The notes beneath the pieces are model-generated. The model saw only the letters and a program-made list of their open reading frames with translations. It made no database searches and had not been told where the DNA came from. Below are positions 24,362 through 36,096 of a DNA stretch of 64,000 nucleotides, in pieces. Location: assembly GCA_951812925.1 (NCBI GenBank), contig OX638370.1, forward strand, positions 40,613,948 through 40,677,947. Direction: 5' to 3'. How positions within the stretch are numbered: position 1 is the stretch's first letter; each line of letters starts with the position of its first letter. Position numbers and translations under genes: made by a program. The DNA comes from Calliopum simillimum (taxonomy: Eukaryota; Arthropoda; Insecta; Diptera; Lauxaniidae).

Positions 24362-26029
24362 AAAATCAATGGGGCCAGTTACTTAGATATATCAATTTAC
24401 AAACTTTGGTGTAGGTATGCTATAAATTTTTGAAAAAACACCCTTTCATAAAAATGACTAAAAACGCCAACTTCAACACCCTGTATTTAAAAAAAAATGG
24501 GATTAGAAATAAATCATCCCGGATAATCGTTTTTGCACAGCGGATCAAGCATATTCTTAAATTTGAGCAAGATCGGAGACAAAAAAATTTTCAGTTGGTA
24601 CGCTTGGCGTGTTTTGCTTCATAGGTTTTCATACAAAAAATAAAATACAAAAATGCTCATAACTGAAAACTAAGATTTTCGAGTTACCAACTTTTATGTT
24701 GGATGCATCGATATGTATTTGAATATGGTAGGCGCCACTTCCTCTTGCCAGTACCTATAAATTCATCAAGAAATATAAGTGTCATTACAGCTTTGGTATT
24801 TATTCCCCTGCAACGAGTGGATTTAGTATTTTGTTTTATTTTTTTCGGGAAAAAACTTTAACAACGCAAATATCAAATCACAAATAAAAATAAAAAAGTA
24901 ACGGAATAAATAAATAAATAAACAAAATTTTATAGATACAAATTTTAGACGGAACGTTATATAGAGCGCGCTGCTCTAACAAATTGCTATTTAAATGTTG
25001 CCTTCCAGTTGAGTTAACTCATTAAAAATCTGAATTTGACAAAATCAGTTCATGCTCTCTGGTTCAGCGTAGATTATTTATGTTAATGTATTTTAAATAT
25101 GTATGTATATGTACTATAGAAACTTATACATATACATATTCATTATGCGAGGTTAATGTAAAGTTATTGAAATACGAGGAATCAACTAATGATGGTAATT
25201 AAGGATATTACATGGAGTAAACCGTACGCTACGTTGTAAATTGCGGAAGAGAGCGCTAATTAATGCCTGCAACGACTTCCAGCCTGCCAATCTGTCTATA
25301 CCAGTTAGATGAAATTTTATTGGCATTAGAATGATAAAGCAGAAAATTGCCAATAAATCAATGATTAAAAGATACAAGCATTAATTAGTTGGAGGCATGG
25401 GCACTTGGTTTAAATAAAAATTAATACAGTAAAGGTGGGAAGCATTGGAAACTTTAAGGACAGAGCCTTCAAACAAACAATAAAGGCTGATTTCATCTAT
25501 AAGATAGTACTTTAATTTCAACAAAAGTATCATCACACACTCCATATCAATTTCATGTCTCGCAAACAGCGTAGGTATGCCGGTATGAGATATTGTTGCA
25601 TAACTACTTACGTTTGCTAAATGTATGTGACATGCCAAAATTTCAAGCATTTACCTAGAAATTTTCTCAATTGATTTACGGAAATAGGTAAAATCTTGTT
25701 AAGATGAAACAAAAATTTGTCGAAGAGCCTACGCAAGCAAAAATTTTTTCCCTTCCATCAATTTGTTTTGTTTTTTTTTTTCGTTTTTGGATCTCCCATG
25801 TAAAAGTCAAATTCAAAATCATTGGGGAAGAAATATTACAAATTCAATGATGAATGTTAAACATTACAGTTCTTGGAAAAGGTGGAAAAAAATAAAAAAA
25901 CATCAAGCACAGCATAAATGCGTAAAACGAACTAAAAATATGTATAAATTCAATTTCACACTTAAGAAGATTTTGAACACTAATCAAAATCACAACAAAT
26001 CACAAGCTGCCTAAAATAAATTGAACACA
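24362..26029. other. Unassigned DNA, low repeat content
   Basis: Two minus-strand frames, 25381-25650 (89 codons) and 25186-25377 (63 codons), lie nose to tail and are hydrophobic in part, but match nothing I know. Most of this stretch lacks the dispersed repeats common elsewhere. No gene called. Confidence 0.35.
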
Positions 26030-26480
26030 AGATGGACAGTCAGACAGCACGCACACACTGTCAGAGAGTCGGATTTTAGTTAGTCAGGAGAAAAAAAATT
26101 AAAGTAGAAATAGAAGTGAAAGCAGCAGAGTAACCACAGGAACCATGACGTTGACAATGTGTGTGTGAGTGTTGCGCAGACGTTTACGGAAGTCCAAAAT
26201 ACACGTGTGTGTTTATGTGTGGAAGATGACTGATGTATGTAACCCTTCAATCAACGTAACGTTTACATTGGTCAAAGAAATTAACAAAGAAAAATACAAA
26301 ATTGTTGCAAGACTAAAACGGAACTTAACTGTGAAAACGAAGCTAAAAAAAAAGAACAAAAGATAAAGCAATTAAATTCAATTTAAACAAAAGTTCAGAA
26401 ATCGACTAAAAAATATCGGTAACTGCCATCGCCAAAAACGAGAGATAAGCACAGAAGAGAAAAAAAAATGACGGCGAGTT
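26030..26480 (+). other. Possible A-rich leader-like segment
   Basis: A stretch with GACAGTCAGACAGCACGC, AGTGAAAGCAGCAGAG and long AAAG/AAAC runs. Its purine-rich, A-rich composition resembles fly 5' untranslated exons, and a donor-like GGTAACTG occurs near 26419. There is no coding frame and no clear promoter, so this is only a suggestion. Confidence 0.2.
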
Positions 26481-27719
26481 GGGCCGACACCTTTTCCACA
26501 CATTACCCTGCAGACAAACGGCCTAGTTTGAGAGTAGTCCTTTAACTAGTTCTCTACCAACCAGTACGAGTCCAACTTCAATTCCTTTTGCATACAAGCA
26601 ACTGTTCTTTTTTGTGTGTTGATGTCTTACAAAATTTCAATTGGCCCCTTATGCATTACTTCTACACCAGTACGGGGCTAGTTCTCGTATGGAAGTAGTG
26701 ACTTAACAACTAGTTCTGAACCAGTTGTTTCGTGTGTAGTCCTCCTATAGTAATGCACGTATATAGTGAAAAAATCGGGGCATTTTCAAAAAATTTTTTT
26801 TATATCAATTTTTATTTTCTAAACATAACTTAAATAAAGTTTAATATCATTTAATACATGTTATATATTGTATATTTATTTATTATATATGAAATGATCT
26901 TTATATACCTTTCTAAAGTGCCTTTTTTGCTGTCTGAAACGTTTTACGGACTTGATTCTCGAGATCTGAGGAATACAAAGTCGAATGAATTGCATCTGGA
27001 AGTAGAGATAGAAATTTATGTAACAAAAGCCATACATTTTTGAGTATTATTTTATTTGAATTATACCTACAATTAATTTGAAAAAGTTCTAAAATCATAT
27101 AGGTCCCGTTCACATTGAAGGCTGAACTTAACTTTACGCCAAAAATTGCTTCCAAATATATACGAATGCCGGCAATTAACAACGCTTTCTAAATGAACTA
27201 AGATCCTCATAGAATCGAAAATAATTTTTGCAAAGCCAAATAAAGTGCTCTGAACATTAATAAAATCCTGTCCAAATAAATAAATGGGGAAGCAACCCAT
27301 CTTGACGAGAGGAGTTTTTCAGCAGGCTTTAGACGCTTTTACTCCTCGTTAAAAAAAAAACATAACATACAGAATTCACATTCCACACAGGATCCACAAA
27401 TCACACCATCATTCGCCAAAATATATTTAGAAACCAGTGAAACCGGTTTTGACAATCATACAAATACATAAAAACCGGTCAAACCCGTTTTTGCGTCAGT
27501 ATAGCGGCAGAGAATACTTTTAGCAACGCTATAAAATAAGTGGAAACATCCAATCTGGATCAGTTTTTGCATAGTCGTCAAAAATTAGATCAGTCTGGTG
27601 AAGAGCCATTGAACGGTGAAATCTCGTGACTGAAGTGAAAGTCAATAGAAGATCATCCAAGTGCCACGGGATCAACAAAGATCAGTGGAAATAAATAAGC
27701 AAAGTGCTAAAGAACATCA
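26481..27719. other. Unassigned AT-rich DNA
   Basis: ACTAGTTCT recurs between 26540 and 26725, and short GTGAAACCGGTTTT motifs lie near 27435. No gene or mobile element recognised. Confidence 0.4.
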
Positions 27720-28200
27720 GAGCAAAGCTGACTTGCAATAGGTTGCCGAGAAGTACAACGTGCTAAGAAATGCCAGTGCAAGCGTGCTCCAGGACATGAG
27801 TCTTTCCGAGCCTATGAGGACCTTGTCAAACAAAATAGCTAGAATATGATAGGATGCATAGGCAATAGAACCGTTGGACCAAGCTTGACAGAAGTTCGTG
27901 GTTTTTAAAAGTATTTCCGAGCCTTTCAAATGGATTAGTTAAACTTTAGGCAGTGAAGTCAGGACCAAACTTCACCAGAATTTATGACACCAAAAAGCTT
28001 TTACGAGCCTGTGGAAAGTAGTTAGAACTAAATAGTAGGAAGTAGAACCATTAGACCATGCTTTACAGGAATTCGTAATACCAAAAAGTCTTTCCGAGTC
28101 TGTGAGGACCTTGTCACACGGAGTAATTAGGGCTGAAGCCTAAGTTCGGGTTAGTATCTTCCTAACAGACCATGAGGTAAAGTTAGAGAAAAGAGTTAGC
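27720..28200. repeat. Diverged tandem repeat, about 90-110 bp units
   Basis: A landmark TCTTTCCGAGCCTATGAGG and variants recurs near 27801, 27913, 28000 and 28090. Between occurrences, GAACCGTTGGACCAAGCTT or GAACCATTAGACCATGCTT and ACAGAAGTTCGTGGT-like blocks repeat. Units are heavily diverged. It lies 140 bp upstream of the mariner-like element at 28342 but outside its termini. Confidence 0.7.
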
Positions 28201-28341
28201 TAAGGATATAGAAGTAGGTAGGGACTTGAAGTAAATATTTTGTAACGCACTAAGAGAAAAATCAATAAGAAAACAAACTAAAACTGAAACTGCTGCAATA
28301 ACCTTGGAGACCGGCGAGTTTAATCTCAGGCATTATATATA

Positions 28342-29391
28342 AAGAGTTTTTCAATAGGGACGCTACAAAAGTAGACCGATAGGGACAGCAAACGAAGCCA
28401 TATTTTTTCCCGCTCTCCTGATATTTCTCTTCAGTAAAGTTTGCCATTTCATCATGGAAAGATATACGAGCCAATAACGAGTAGAAATTATTAAAATTTA
28501 CTACCGAAATTTGGAGTCAGTGGCCTCAACTTTAAGAGAGCTACGTCCAATTTATGGTCGTCATAATCGTCCTACCAGATCAATAATTGAGCGTCTTGTG
28601 GAAAAATTTGAATCCACAGGCACAGTACAAAATTTTTCGTGCCAGTGAGATAAAGAAGTGCCCGTAGTGTCGAGAGTATTGCTGCCGCTGAGGCTTCAGT
28701 TCAAGAAAGCCCAAACGTGTCTCTCACACGTCGTTCTCAAGCGTTGGGCATCTCTGTGACGTCGTTGTGGCAAATTCTGCGAATAGATCTTGACCTACAT
28801 CCTAACAAGATCAAATTGACGCAAGAACTGAAGCCGCTTAACCACCAGAAGCGCCGTATGTTCGTGAATTGGGCTGAGCAACAACAACAAATGATTCGGA
28901 TTTTCATCGAAAAATCATCTTCAGCAATGAGACTAATTTCTGTCTGAATGGCTTCGTCAATAAGCAAAATATGCGTTATTGGTCAGGCAGCAATTCACAC
29001 GTACTCCATGAGTCACCATTGCATCCCGAAAAAATTACGGTTTGGTGCGGTTTATAGGCCGGCGACGTCATTGGGCCGTATCCGCTACCGTCCAATGATA
29101 ACTGAATATTTTTGGCCCGAATTGAATGATATAGACTTGGACAAAATGAGGTTTCAACAAGACGGCGGCACAAGCCTCACAGCGGCCGATTTATGCTTGA
29201 AAACTGTCGAAAATTGGATTCAGAGTCTGGACTTCTGCAAGCGTGTACATGGTGGCCATGCAAATGAAATTGAGTTCCATACATAATAGCATCGCATGTA
29301 CTTTCACAGGAATAAAAAATTTCATTGATGTCCAAAACCGTTTTTGTTTTATTTAAGAAAACTTTTGTAGCGCTCTTATTGAAAAACTTTT
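28342..29391 (+). mobile_element. Mariner-like element (D-x41-D type), second copy
   Basis: Terminal inverted repeats of about 30 bp (left AAGAGTTTTTCAATAGGG; right end reads AAAAGTTTTTCAATAAGA when complemented) both continue to CGCTACAAAAG. TA flanks both ends (28340-28341, 29392-29393). At 1050 bp it is shorter than the 1269-bp relative at 39277. Its terminal repeats are not the same sequence as that relative's, so the two belong to different subfamilies. The interior holds one broken transposase frame. Confidence 0.92.
28454..29286 (+). pseudogene. Broken mariner-like transposase
   Basis: Starts at ATG 28454 (MERYTSQ) and is stopped at once by TAA 28475, where CAA would be expected. The helix-turn-helix region LRPIYGRHNRPTRSIIERL follows. 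Further on come SLTRRSQALGISVTSLWQIL and KLTQELKPLNHQKRRMFVNW. A frameshift near 28886 precedes the first catalytic Asp region, where FSN replaces FSD. The second Asp survives in MRFQQDGG. A deletion then removes the third Asp and joins directly to the C-terminal segment KTVENWIQSLDFCKR. Multiple stops and shifts mean it cannot encode a working enzyme. Confidence 0.9.
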
Positions 29392-30925
29392 TAGAAAGAA
29401 AGACATTGAAATATGCATTTTTCAGAAAAGCTATTTCCTAAACTATAACTCTAATAAAAATAGATTTTACATTGTTTCATAGGAAATTTCTTAAACTACA
29501 AACCTGTTGTGGGAAATTTATCTGCGAAAGTGACCGTTAGTGAGTTATTGAAAAAACATTGATTTTTGTGACCTTTGACCATGAAATTGAGCATGTTCCG
29601 CCATTATAACTTCTAGTAATTTTTGCCTGCAGTTTTCTCATATGATGTACTTTCGATTGATACTTGTTTGAAAGAGTTAGTTTTTAGTTGAACTCCTTTA
29701 TTTGATGATTTTTTCAGCTTAAGTTACAGTACTATTCAGAACAGTCCCAGGAGTCTTCTATTTCCAATATCCTCTGTATATTTTGTTGTTTTGATCTTGC
29801 TCGAAAATTACCAACACTCATAAAAAAACATTCAAGCTGATTTTTACAAGTCCGAAGCTGTTTGATTATTGGTCTCACACAATAACTTAGTTCCCTGCAG
29901 AGTTAACAGATGTCTTGGGAAATCAACTTAAATCCTTCCAGAGCTAAAAATGGGTCTTTCAAAATCAACTTGTGAACAATGAATAAATATTTTCAGAATC
30001 ATCAATGGTCATATTAAAATCAATAGAAATTCTTCTATTCTGGTTTGAACTTATGACTCTGTGATGAGCTCTTACAAAAAATATTTTCTTTTCTCAAACT
30101 GAACAACCTCGTACAGTAAAATTTATTAAGTTCAAAAACAATTTTTATTTCTAACAAGAAATTTAAGTGCTTAAGGCCTTAAGAATTTCTATTATCAACA
30201 AAAATAAGGAAGCTGTTCTTAATTGGATGCCCAATTTACTTGCGTAAAATATCTCAAATCATGTACAGCATTTTATGTCAGCAAATTCAGCAAAGTTAAC
30301 AAATTGAATGACAAATGAAGTCAACGCATAAAGAATAGAGCTGAGTGATTATGTGAAAATGTGATTTAAAATATGTTTGCGTATGTGTTGTTATATGTGT
30401 GAGCACAACGACATTAAATCGCATTTATATGTGTACCGTTAGTAAGTTTTGGTATGGTTTTGTATATGTGAAATAACCACCCATTCAGTACCTGCTGATA
30501 ACAAGGTCTTCTCTCTCTTTAAGATATTTTAAACATGCCCTGATGCCCTTCAACAACAGGACTATTATGTAGAACGCTTGAAATTTGCTTTACCACAGAT
30601 CTTCTAAACATGCTGTCGTTCTTTCACATTAGAGACGATCGAAGAAGGGCTGCATTGCACCAGCAGGGCACCAGCAGGGCTACTGGTATTCAAAGGAGAC
30701 CTAATATTATGCCTATTTGACCGCTCTTTCTCCTACTGGACAAAAATGGTGTGATGAACGACAATATAAGAATATACCTACAGACATACACATATGAAAT
30801 ATATACTTACAACAAAGACACAATGGCAAATGCACGGTACAAATGACACAAATTTGCTTACATCAGCAATGTAATGAGATCTGCTGACACAAACAAAGCC
30901 ATGATGTAACAAAAATATCATATTA
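29392..30925. other. Unassigned AT-rich DNA
   Basis: No gene or dispersed repeat recognised; a short GCACCAGCAGGG duplication occurs near 30656-30680. Confidence 0.45.
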
Positions 30926-31068
30926 TTGTTATAATTTTATATCTCATGCTGGATATTTTTAACATAATCTCTTATAATTATTGTTACTGCATGATTTTTC
31001 GTTTACGTCACAATGTTATAAGAGACTATGTTAAAAATATCCAGCACAAGATAGAGCCAATATAACAA
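30926..31068. repeat. Hairpin with arms of about 50 bp
   Basis: Left arm 30926-30977 and right arm 31016-31068 are inverted copies. The best-matching core is GCTGGATATTTTTAACATA. Loop of about 38 bp. No flanking duplication identified. Could be a small foldback MITE. Confidence 0.75.
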
Positions 31069-32017
31069 TTCTGACCCCTGATTTGGATTCAGCACGTCAA
31101 AATAAATCGGAAAAGTATAGTCTGGTTTCTGGTAAAATTTTTTGTAGGCCTGTGTAATCACAAGGGATGCAAAACTATAAGAAAGCCTGAGAGTATGCAA
31201 CACATTCTTAATGTAAAATAACAAACAAAATCTACCACATTAGAAATTCATGTGGTGAAATCAAATAAATTTCCATTTAGTTAATGCAAGCACCAACAAA
31301 GGGGACTAGCTAGCATAAAAGGCACTGCATACGATAAAAGAGTTTACTCTTGGTTTGATTGTAGGGCAACAATCTTCAAGTGTTGAGTATTAATAACAAC
31401 GTGTCCTAAAGTTATAAGTTATGTGAAGATTCAATATACCCACATTTGAAACAAATTGGAAACAGATTGAGATTTTGACTACAATACAATTTACATCATT
31501 GGTGGATAAAACTTTCATATTGTAGAAAACAAACATAGCTTAATTAATGACTAGTAGCTGGATACCGACGTTTAATCGGTATACAATATAATCTTATTTC
31601 GAGTCCCTTCGTATTATATTTTTGTGAGCGGTGTCACGCCCTTCTACGAATTTTCCGAGTACAACGATAAATCACATATTAATTCTTGTGTCCAAAGGTC
31701 CTATCTACCGAATTTTTATCAAAATTGCTAGAATCGTGTTCGAGTAATATTGATCCAATATGTTCAATGGTTAAAAAGTGGGCATGGCACTCTTTGACGC
31801 CGCCCATTTTTCCTTTAGTTAAGGAAACTGATAAACAGTACCTGTTTATCAAAATTTCTCAAAATTCCTTGTACCATTTGCTAGAAATAACGTTTAACGT
31901 TTTTACTTGTATGGGAGATTAAACGCCCACCAGCGATATTTCGTCCACTTTCTGTTCAAGGGTGCCTAATGGTAAGTAGCCTCTCCGCAGTTAATTTTAG
32001 AAAGATTCAATTGATAG
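31069..32017. other. Unassigned DNA with two GTGCCACGCC-like blocks
   Basis: AGCGGTGTCACGCCCTTC near 31628 and GGGCATGGCACTCTTTGACG near 31783 lie about 155 bp apart in opposite motif sense, resembling internal units of family H or a relative. No gene supported. Confidence 0.4.
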
Positions 32018-32549
32018 CACAGGCCCAAAAAAAAAAAAAAAAAGTACCATGCGCGAAAGATCAGACAACCTGAACTTTTTTCAGAAATCAGCAATTACGC
32101 TGAAAATTTAAGATTTTTTTCAGCACTATTTCTGATTTCAGAAAAAAACGCGAACCAACTCAGCTATTCTGGCAGCATATTCAGATTCAGCGACCCCGAA
32201 AACGTAAATATCAAGTGGTCATATCGTTCGCGCAGCGATTTTTTTTTTTTTGGTTCTGTGCACTGACTAAAAAAAAAAAAGTGCCCTGCGCGAAAGATCA
32301 GACCACCTGAACTTTATGTTTTCGGGGTCGCTGAATCCGAATATGGTGCCAGATTAGCGAAGTTGGTTTGCGTTTTTTCAGAAACCTGCAAAAATCATTA
32401 TTTTTCAGCATTATTGTTGATTTCTGAAAAAATGCGAACCAACTTCGCTATTCTGACACTATATTCGGATTCAGCGACCCCGAAAACATAAGGTTCATGT
32501 TGTCTGATCTTTCGCGCATGGTACTTTTTTTTTTTTTTGTGGGCCTGTG
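32018..32549. mobile_element. Foldback element with about 60-bp ends
   Basis: The left end CACAGGCCC, then a poly-A run, then GTACCATGCGCGAAAGATCA is mirrored at 32549. Inverted internal copies of TTCAGCGACCCCGAAAACGT/ACATAAG and of GAACCAACTTCGCTATTCTG also occur, so most of the 532 bp can fold. A partial extra end (GTGCCCTGCGCGAAAGATCA) lies inside at 32281. TAG is found on both sides (32015-32017 and 32550-32552), suggesting a 3-bp target duplication. Superfamily unresolved; PIF/Harbinger is possible from the 3-bp duplication alone. Confidence 0.85.
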
Positions 32550-34222
32550 TAGTTTTCTTTTTATAGCGTACAATATTTTTGTGGGAGGTGCCACATCCTT
32601 CAACAAGTTTTCCCAATATAATGACATATCACATAGAAATCCTTTATTTTCAGGGGTAATATTTCTTTCAACTTCAACAATTTACTTCGGGTTGGTGCAA
32701 TTTCTATCGTTGAAATCGGCTGGATTGACCAATTTTATTTTTTTCTGTGTATGGTTCGAAGATATTCCCAGATTAAATTGAAAATTTAGGGAAATACCAT
32801 GCCTCCTCATGAGTACCTACAAAGTCCAAACCTAGTACATTCTTCATTGTATGATAACATTCAACATTATTTGAAATTTCATTAAGATCGGTGCAGCCGT
32901 TTTTGAGAAAAAATATGAACACATATAGGTAAACATAAATACAGACAATTTTAGCTCATATAAGAAAAGAAGATAAGCCGCACACCAATGTTATTACAAA
33001 AACTTTGCCCTTATGAAATCTGGGTGACAGATTGAAAGAATTTTGAACGAAAAGTTATTTGCCAAATATAAGCAGCTATCCAAAAAGACGAAGCAAGGGA
33101 CCTTTATAAGTATAACCAAATAGAAGAAGACATTGTCAACAGATTGTACAAAATGAAGGAAGATTTTGAAAAAGGCCAGTCAAACCAGACTATTGTGCCT
33201 GATATCACAGTTCTATCTGTCAAATTTTCATCATTTGCATTGTAATGACCTTCTAAAGCAGATCACTTAAGCATTTCCTGACACAAACAAGATGAGTGAA
33301 ACTGATACAGATATGTTTTTGCAAAATTTATTTTATTTTCCGAATACAAAATTTCATAACTAAGGTATAGGTTACAAAATGTCTATAACACAACAAACCA
33401 TATAAGTGGCTATCTATTTATAACCAGAGGCAATTTATTATTGTCTTATAATTACAAGGTCATTTAAATATAAAAATAAATACCAAATTTTTTTACCAAC
33501 GCCAATGGCAGGTTTTTAATTTGATGTCCTTTATTTATGTATATCAAAAAAGTTAAATTTCAAAAGAATCTATTAAAAGAAAGATAATTTCTTATGACAC
33601 GTCAACAGGCAAAATTTATATGTCTGTATAAGGTATCAAGACAAAATTACCATACGGACGATTCCAAAAAAAAAAAAAAAAAAAAACAACAACTCATACT
33701 CTTCTGACGTGTTTTCTTAACATTATAATCTTTCCTATTCAATTTGGCCTTTCATCTTTGCTTTTCAAGCTATTATCGATTGAAGTAAAAGTGTCTGAGC
33801 TCGATACTAAGTGTTGAATTAAATTTGTATGGAGTTGAAATACCTTCTTTTAGATAGCTGATAATTCGAAAAGTAATGAAAAAATTGGAGAAGCTGAAAG
33901 GTAAGATTGAAGTTGAAGAAGGTTATGGCTTTTCGATAACATTGGAGTTATCATGTAATTTCTAACGGGTATACCTCCCCTAAACAGAACCAAAAACTAT
34001 TTGGCAAATCTGATATAATTTCCGCATTCAGTACAACATAATTTCCAGTATGAGCAACTTTGGTGTTTTGTTTTGCAATGCTTTGAATTAAAAACTAAGT
34101 TTTTTCGTAGAATAACTTATATAGCATTCTATTTTTAGTGAAGAAAGGAGGAAACCGTGGTAGCACACCTACAAAGGAAAACAGTAATTGAAATTACAGA
34201 AGACCGACTACATTTTAATATA
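32550..34222. other. Unassigned AT-rich DNA
   Basis: GGGAGGTGCCACATCC near 32583 is another isolated family H-like block. 33830-33985 contains TATGGAGTTGAAATACC, then ATAATTCGAAAAGTAATG, then AAGGTTATGGCTTTTCGAT, a block also found near 36815-36905 and partly near 14045-14110. No gene supported. Confidence 0.4.
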
Positions 34223-36094
34223 CAGGGTATGTTGCATAAGGGTACAAAGCTTCTGGGAGGTGACAGAGGAGGCCTAGACTAACAAAAAATTGCATCGGTA
34301 CCCCTGAGGATTTACAGGGTTAAAACTGATTTTCTGACTTGTTTCAGAAAAAAATTTTCTTGGGTCAGCCTAACGTTTCTTGGGTCAGCCTAACGTTTTA
34401 AAGAAAATATTTCTTTTAAGAAGTTTTAGCTAATTGAAAGAGCTTTCAGATAATGTATATGGTTTATAAGATTTAAAAGGACTTTCCTAAGTTCTGGACC
34501 TTTAAAGTTAATATTTTAATTTTTTCCCCATTTTTTGACCTTGGTGGCAATTTTAGTATGAAAAAGCTCCTATTAACATGTAAGTATGTATGTATGTATG
34601 TATTCTACTTTAACTCCTAGGAGAAGCATAGAGCCAATATGAAACATCTTCATTCGTCGCGATTCCTTGCGATGACTTTGATCTCTTGCCACGACTTTCC
34701 CGATTCTTGGATTTCCTTTTCCAGCGACCTTTTCCAGTTGGTTTTGGGTCAACCACGTCCTCTACTGCCTTGTGGATTCCACTCAAGAGCCTGGCGACAA
34801 ACTTCGCTGTGTGGTTTCCGGAGAGTGTGACCAATTCATTTTCATTTGCGCAGCTTGACTTCGTTTGCTATAGCCCTCTGATTTCATTTTCGATGTAGCT
34901 CGGCATTTGATATAGTGTGAGGCCACCAAATCTTTAGTATACGCCTTAAGCATTTGTTGACGAATACTTGCAGCTTGTTCGTTAGTTGTTCAGTAACAAG
35001 CCATGTTTCGCACCCATATAACAAAACCAATTTCACATTCGAATCAAAAATGCGCACTCTCGTTTTAGTGGATATAACGGGTGAAGACCATATTTTGTTC
35101 AGTTGAGCAAACGCGCCTTTTGCTTTTGCTATTCTTGAGTTGATATCCTCTTTTGCTCCACCATCAATGGAGAAAATGCTGCTTAAATACGTGAAGCTAT
35201 CGACGTTTTCGATGTCATCACTGCCAGCTCTTAACGTGATGTCATTCCTGTTTACGTTTAGCTTCATGCTTTTAGTCTTGGATACGTTTGATTTTTAGGC
35301 CGGCCTTTTGTGATTCCAAGACAAGGTCTTCAATTTTGCTTTACATATCTGAGTGTTTGGACGATAAGAGGCAAATGTCGTCAGCGTAGTCGAGATCTTC
35401 TAGATGTTCGGTAAAGTTCCATTGGATACCCCTCTTAGCCTATAAACATACCTTTTTATAATTTTTTTTGAAAACCTCTTTCAATTTTATTTAATTTAGT
35501 AGTACACTTGTCTCACCAATTTGTTAGTTTGAGGTCAGAAAAAAACAATTTTCTATGTAACACACGGGTTACCTGCGTGCATTTCGTGTCATAAGAGCAC
35601 ACATCACACACGCGCTGCTCTTCTCTACTGGAGCTTCAAGCGGATTATTCTTGAAAAGTATTTTTTTCTGGCCTCAATTAAAAAAATTGGTTAAACAAAT
35701 GTACCACCAAATTCAAAAAATTAAACAAGATTTACAAAAAAAAATTATAAATGGGTATATAAATAGAACCGTTTTCATACTAAAATGGCCGCCAACGTCA
35801 AAAAATGGGGAAACAAAAATTAAAATATCAACTTTAAAGGTCCAGAACTTCGCAAAGTCCTTCTAAACGCTACAAATCATATACATTATCTGAAAGCTCT
35901 TATGATTAGCTAAATTTTTGCCACAGAAATAATTTCTCTAAGACGATTTAAAACTTAATTTTCTAAGAAATTTTTTTTTAACCCTAAACTCCTCAGGGGT
36001 ACATTCAATACCTCCCTCCGGGTGCAATGTTTTGTAAGTCTAGGCTTCCTCTATCGCCTCCCAGAAGCTTCACAACCTAATGCAATACACCCTG
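34223..36094. mobile_element. Foldback element with about 350-bp arms, carrying a nested LINE
   Basis: Left arm 34223-34570 and right arm about 35770-36094 are inverted copies. Landmarks are CAGGGTATGTTGCATAAGG at the left end (GTGTATTGCATTAGG in the right), AAGCTTCTGGGAGG, GGCCTAGACTAACAAAA, AGCTTTCAGATAATGTATAT and GTTCTGGACCTTTAAAGTT. TA flanks both ends (34221-34222, 36095-36096). The left arm carries a small tandem duplication (CTTGGGTCAGCCTAACGTTT twice, 34358-34397). The centre contains a LINE 3' fragment (34583-35440) plus about 330 bp of other sequence. No transposase frame. Confidence 0.9.
34583..35440 (-). pseudogene. Non-LTR retrotransposon 3' fragment (RT motif to C-terminus)
   Basis: On the minus strand from 35440, one frame reads RGIQWNFTEHLEDLDYADDI, containing the YADD catalytic box of reverse transcriptase at 35378-35389. 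A TAA and then a one-base insertion near 35285 break the frame. It continues as SFTYLSSIFSIDGGAKEDIN, NSRIAKAKGAFAQLNKIWSS and LLYGCETWLVTEQLTNKL. After another shift near 34885 it reads LEWNPQGSRGRGRPKTNWKR to a stop at 34617-34619. The 3' UTR is about 14 bp, followed by a TATG-type simple tail at 34583-34602. Short UTR plus simple tail fits RTE-like elements; clade not certain. Endonuclease and most of RT are missing (5' truncation). Confidence 0.88.
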
Positions 36095-36096
36095 TA

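Noticed and set aside
25186..25650. Two adjacent hydrophobic minus-strand frames, considered as a receptor-like gene remnant
   Set aside because: No recognisable motif, a stop between them, and no splice structure.
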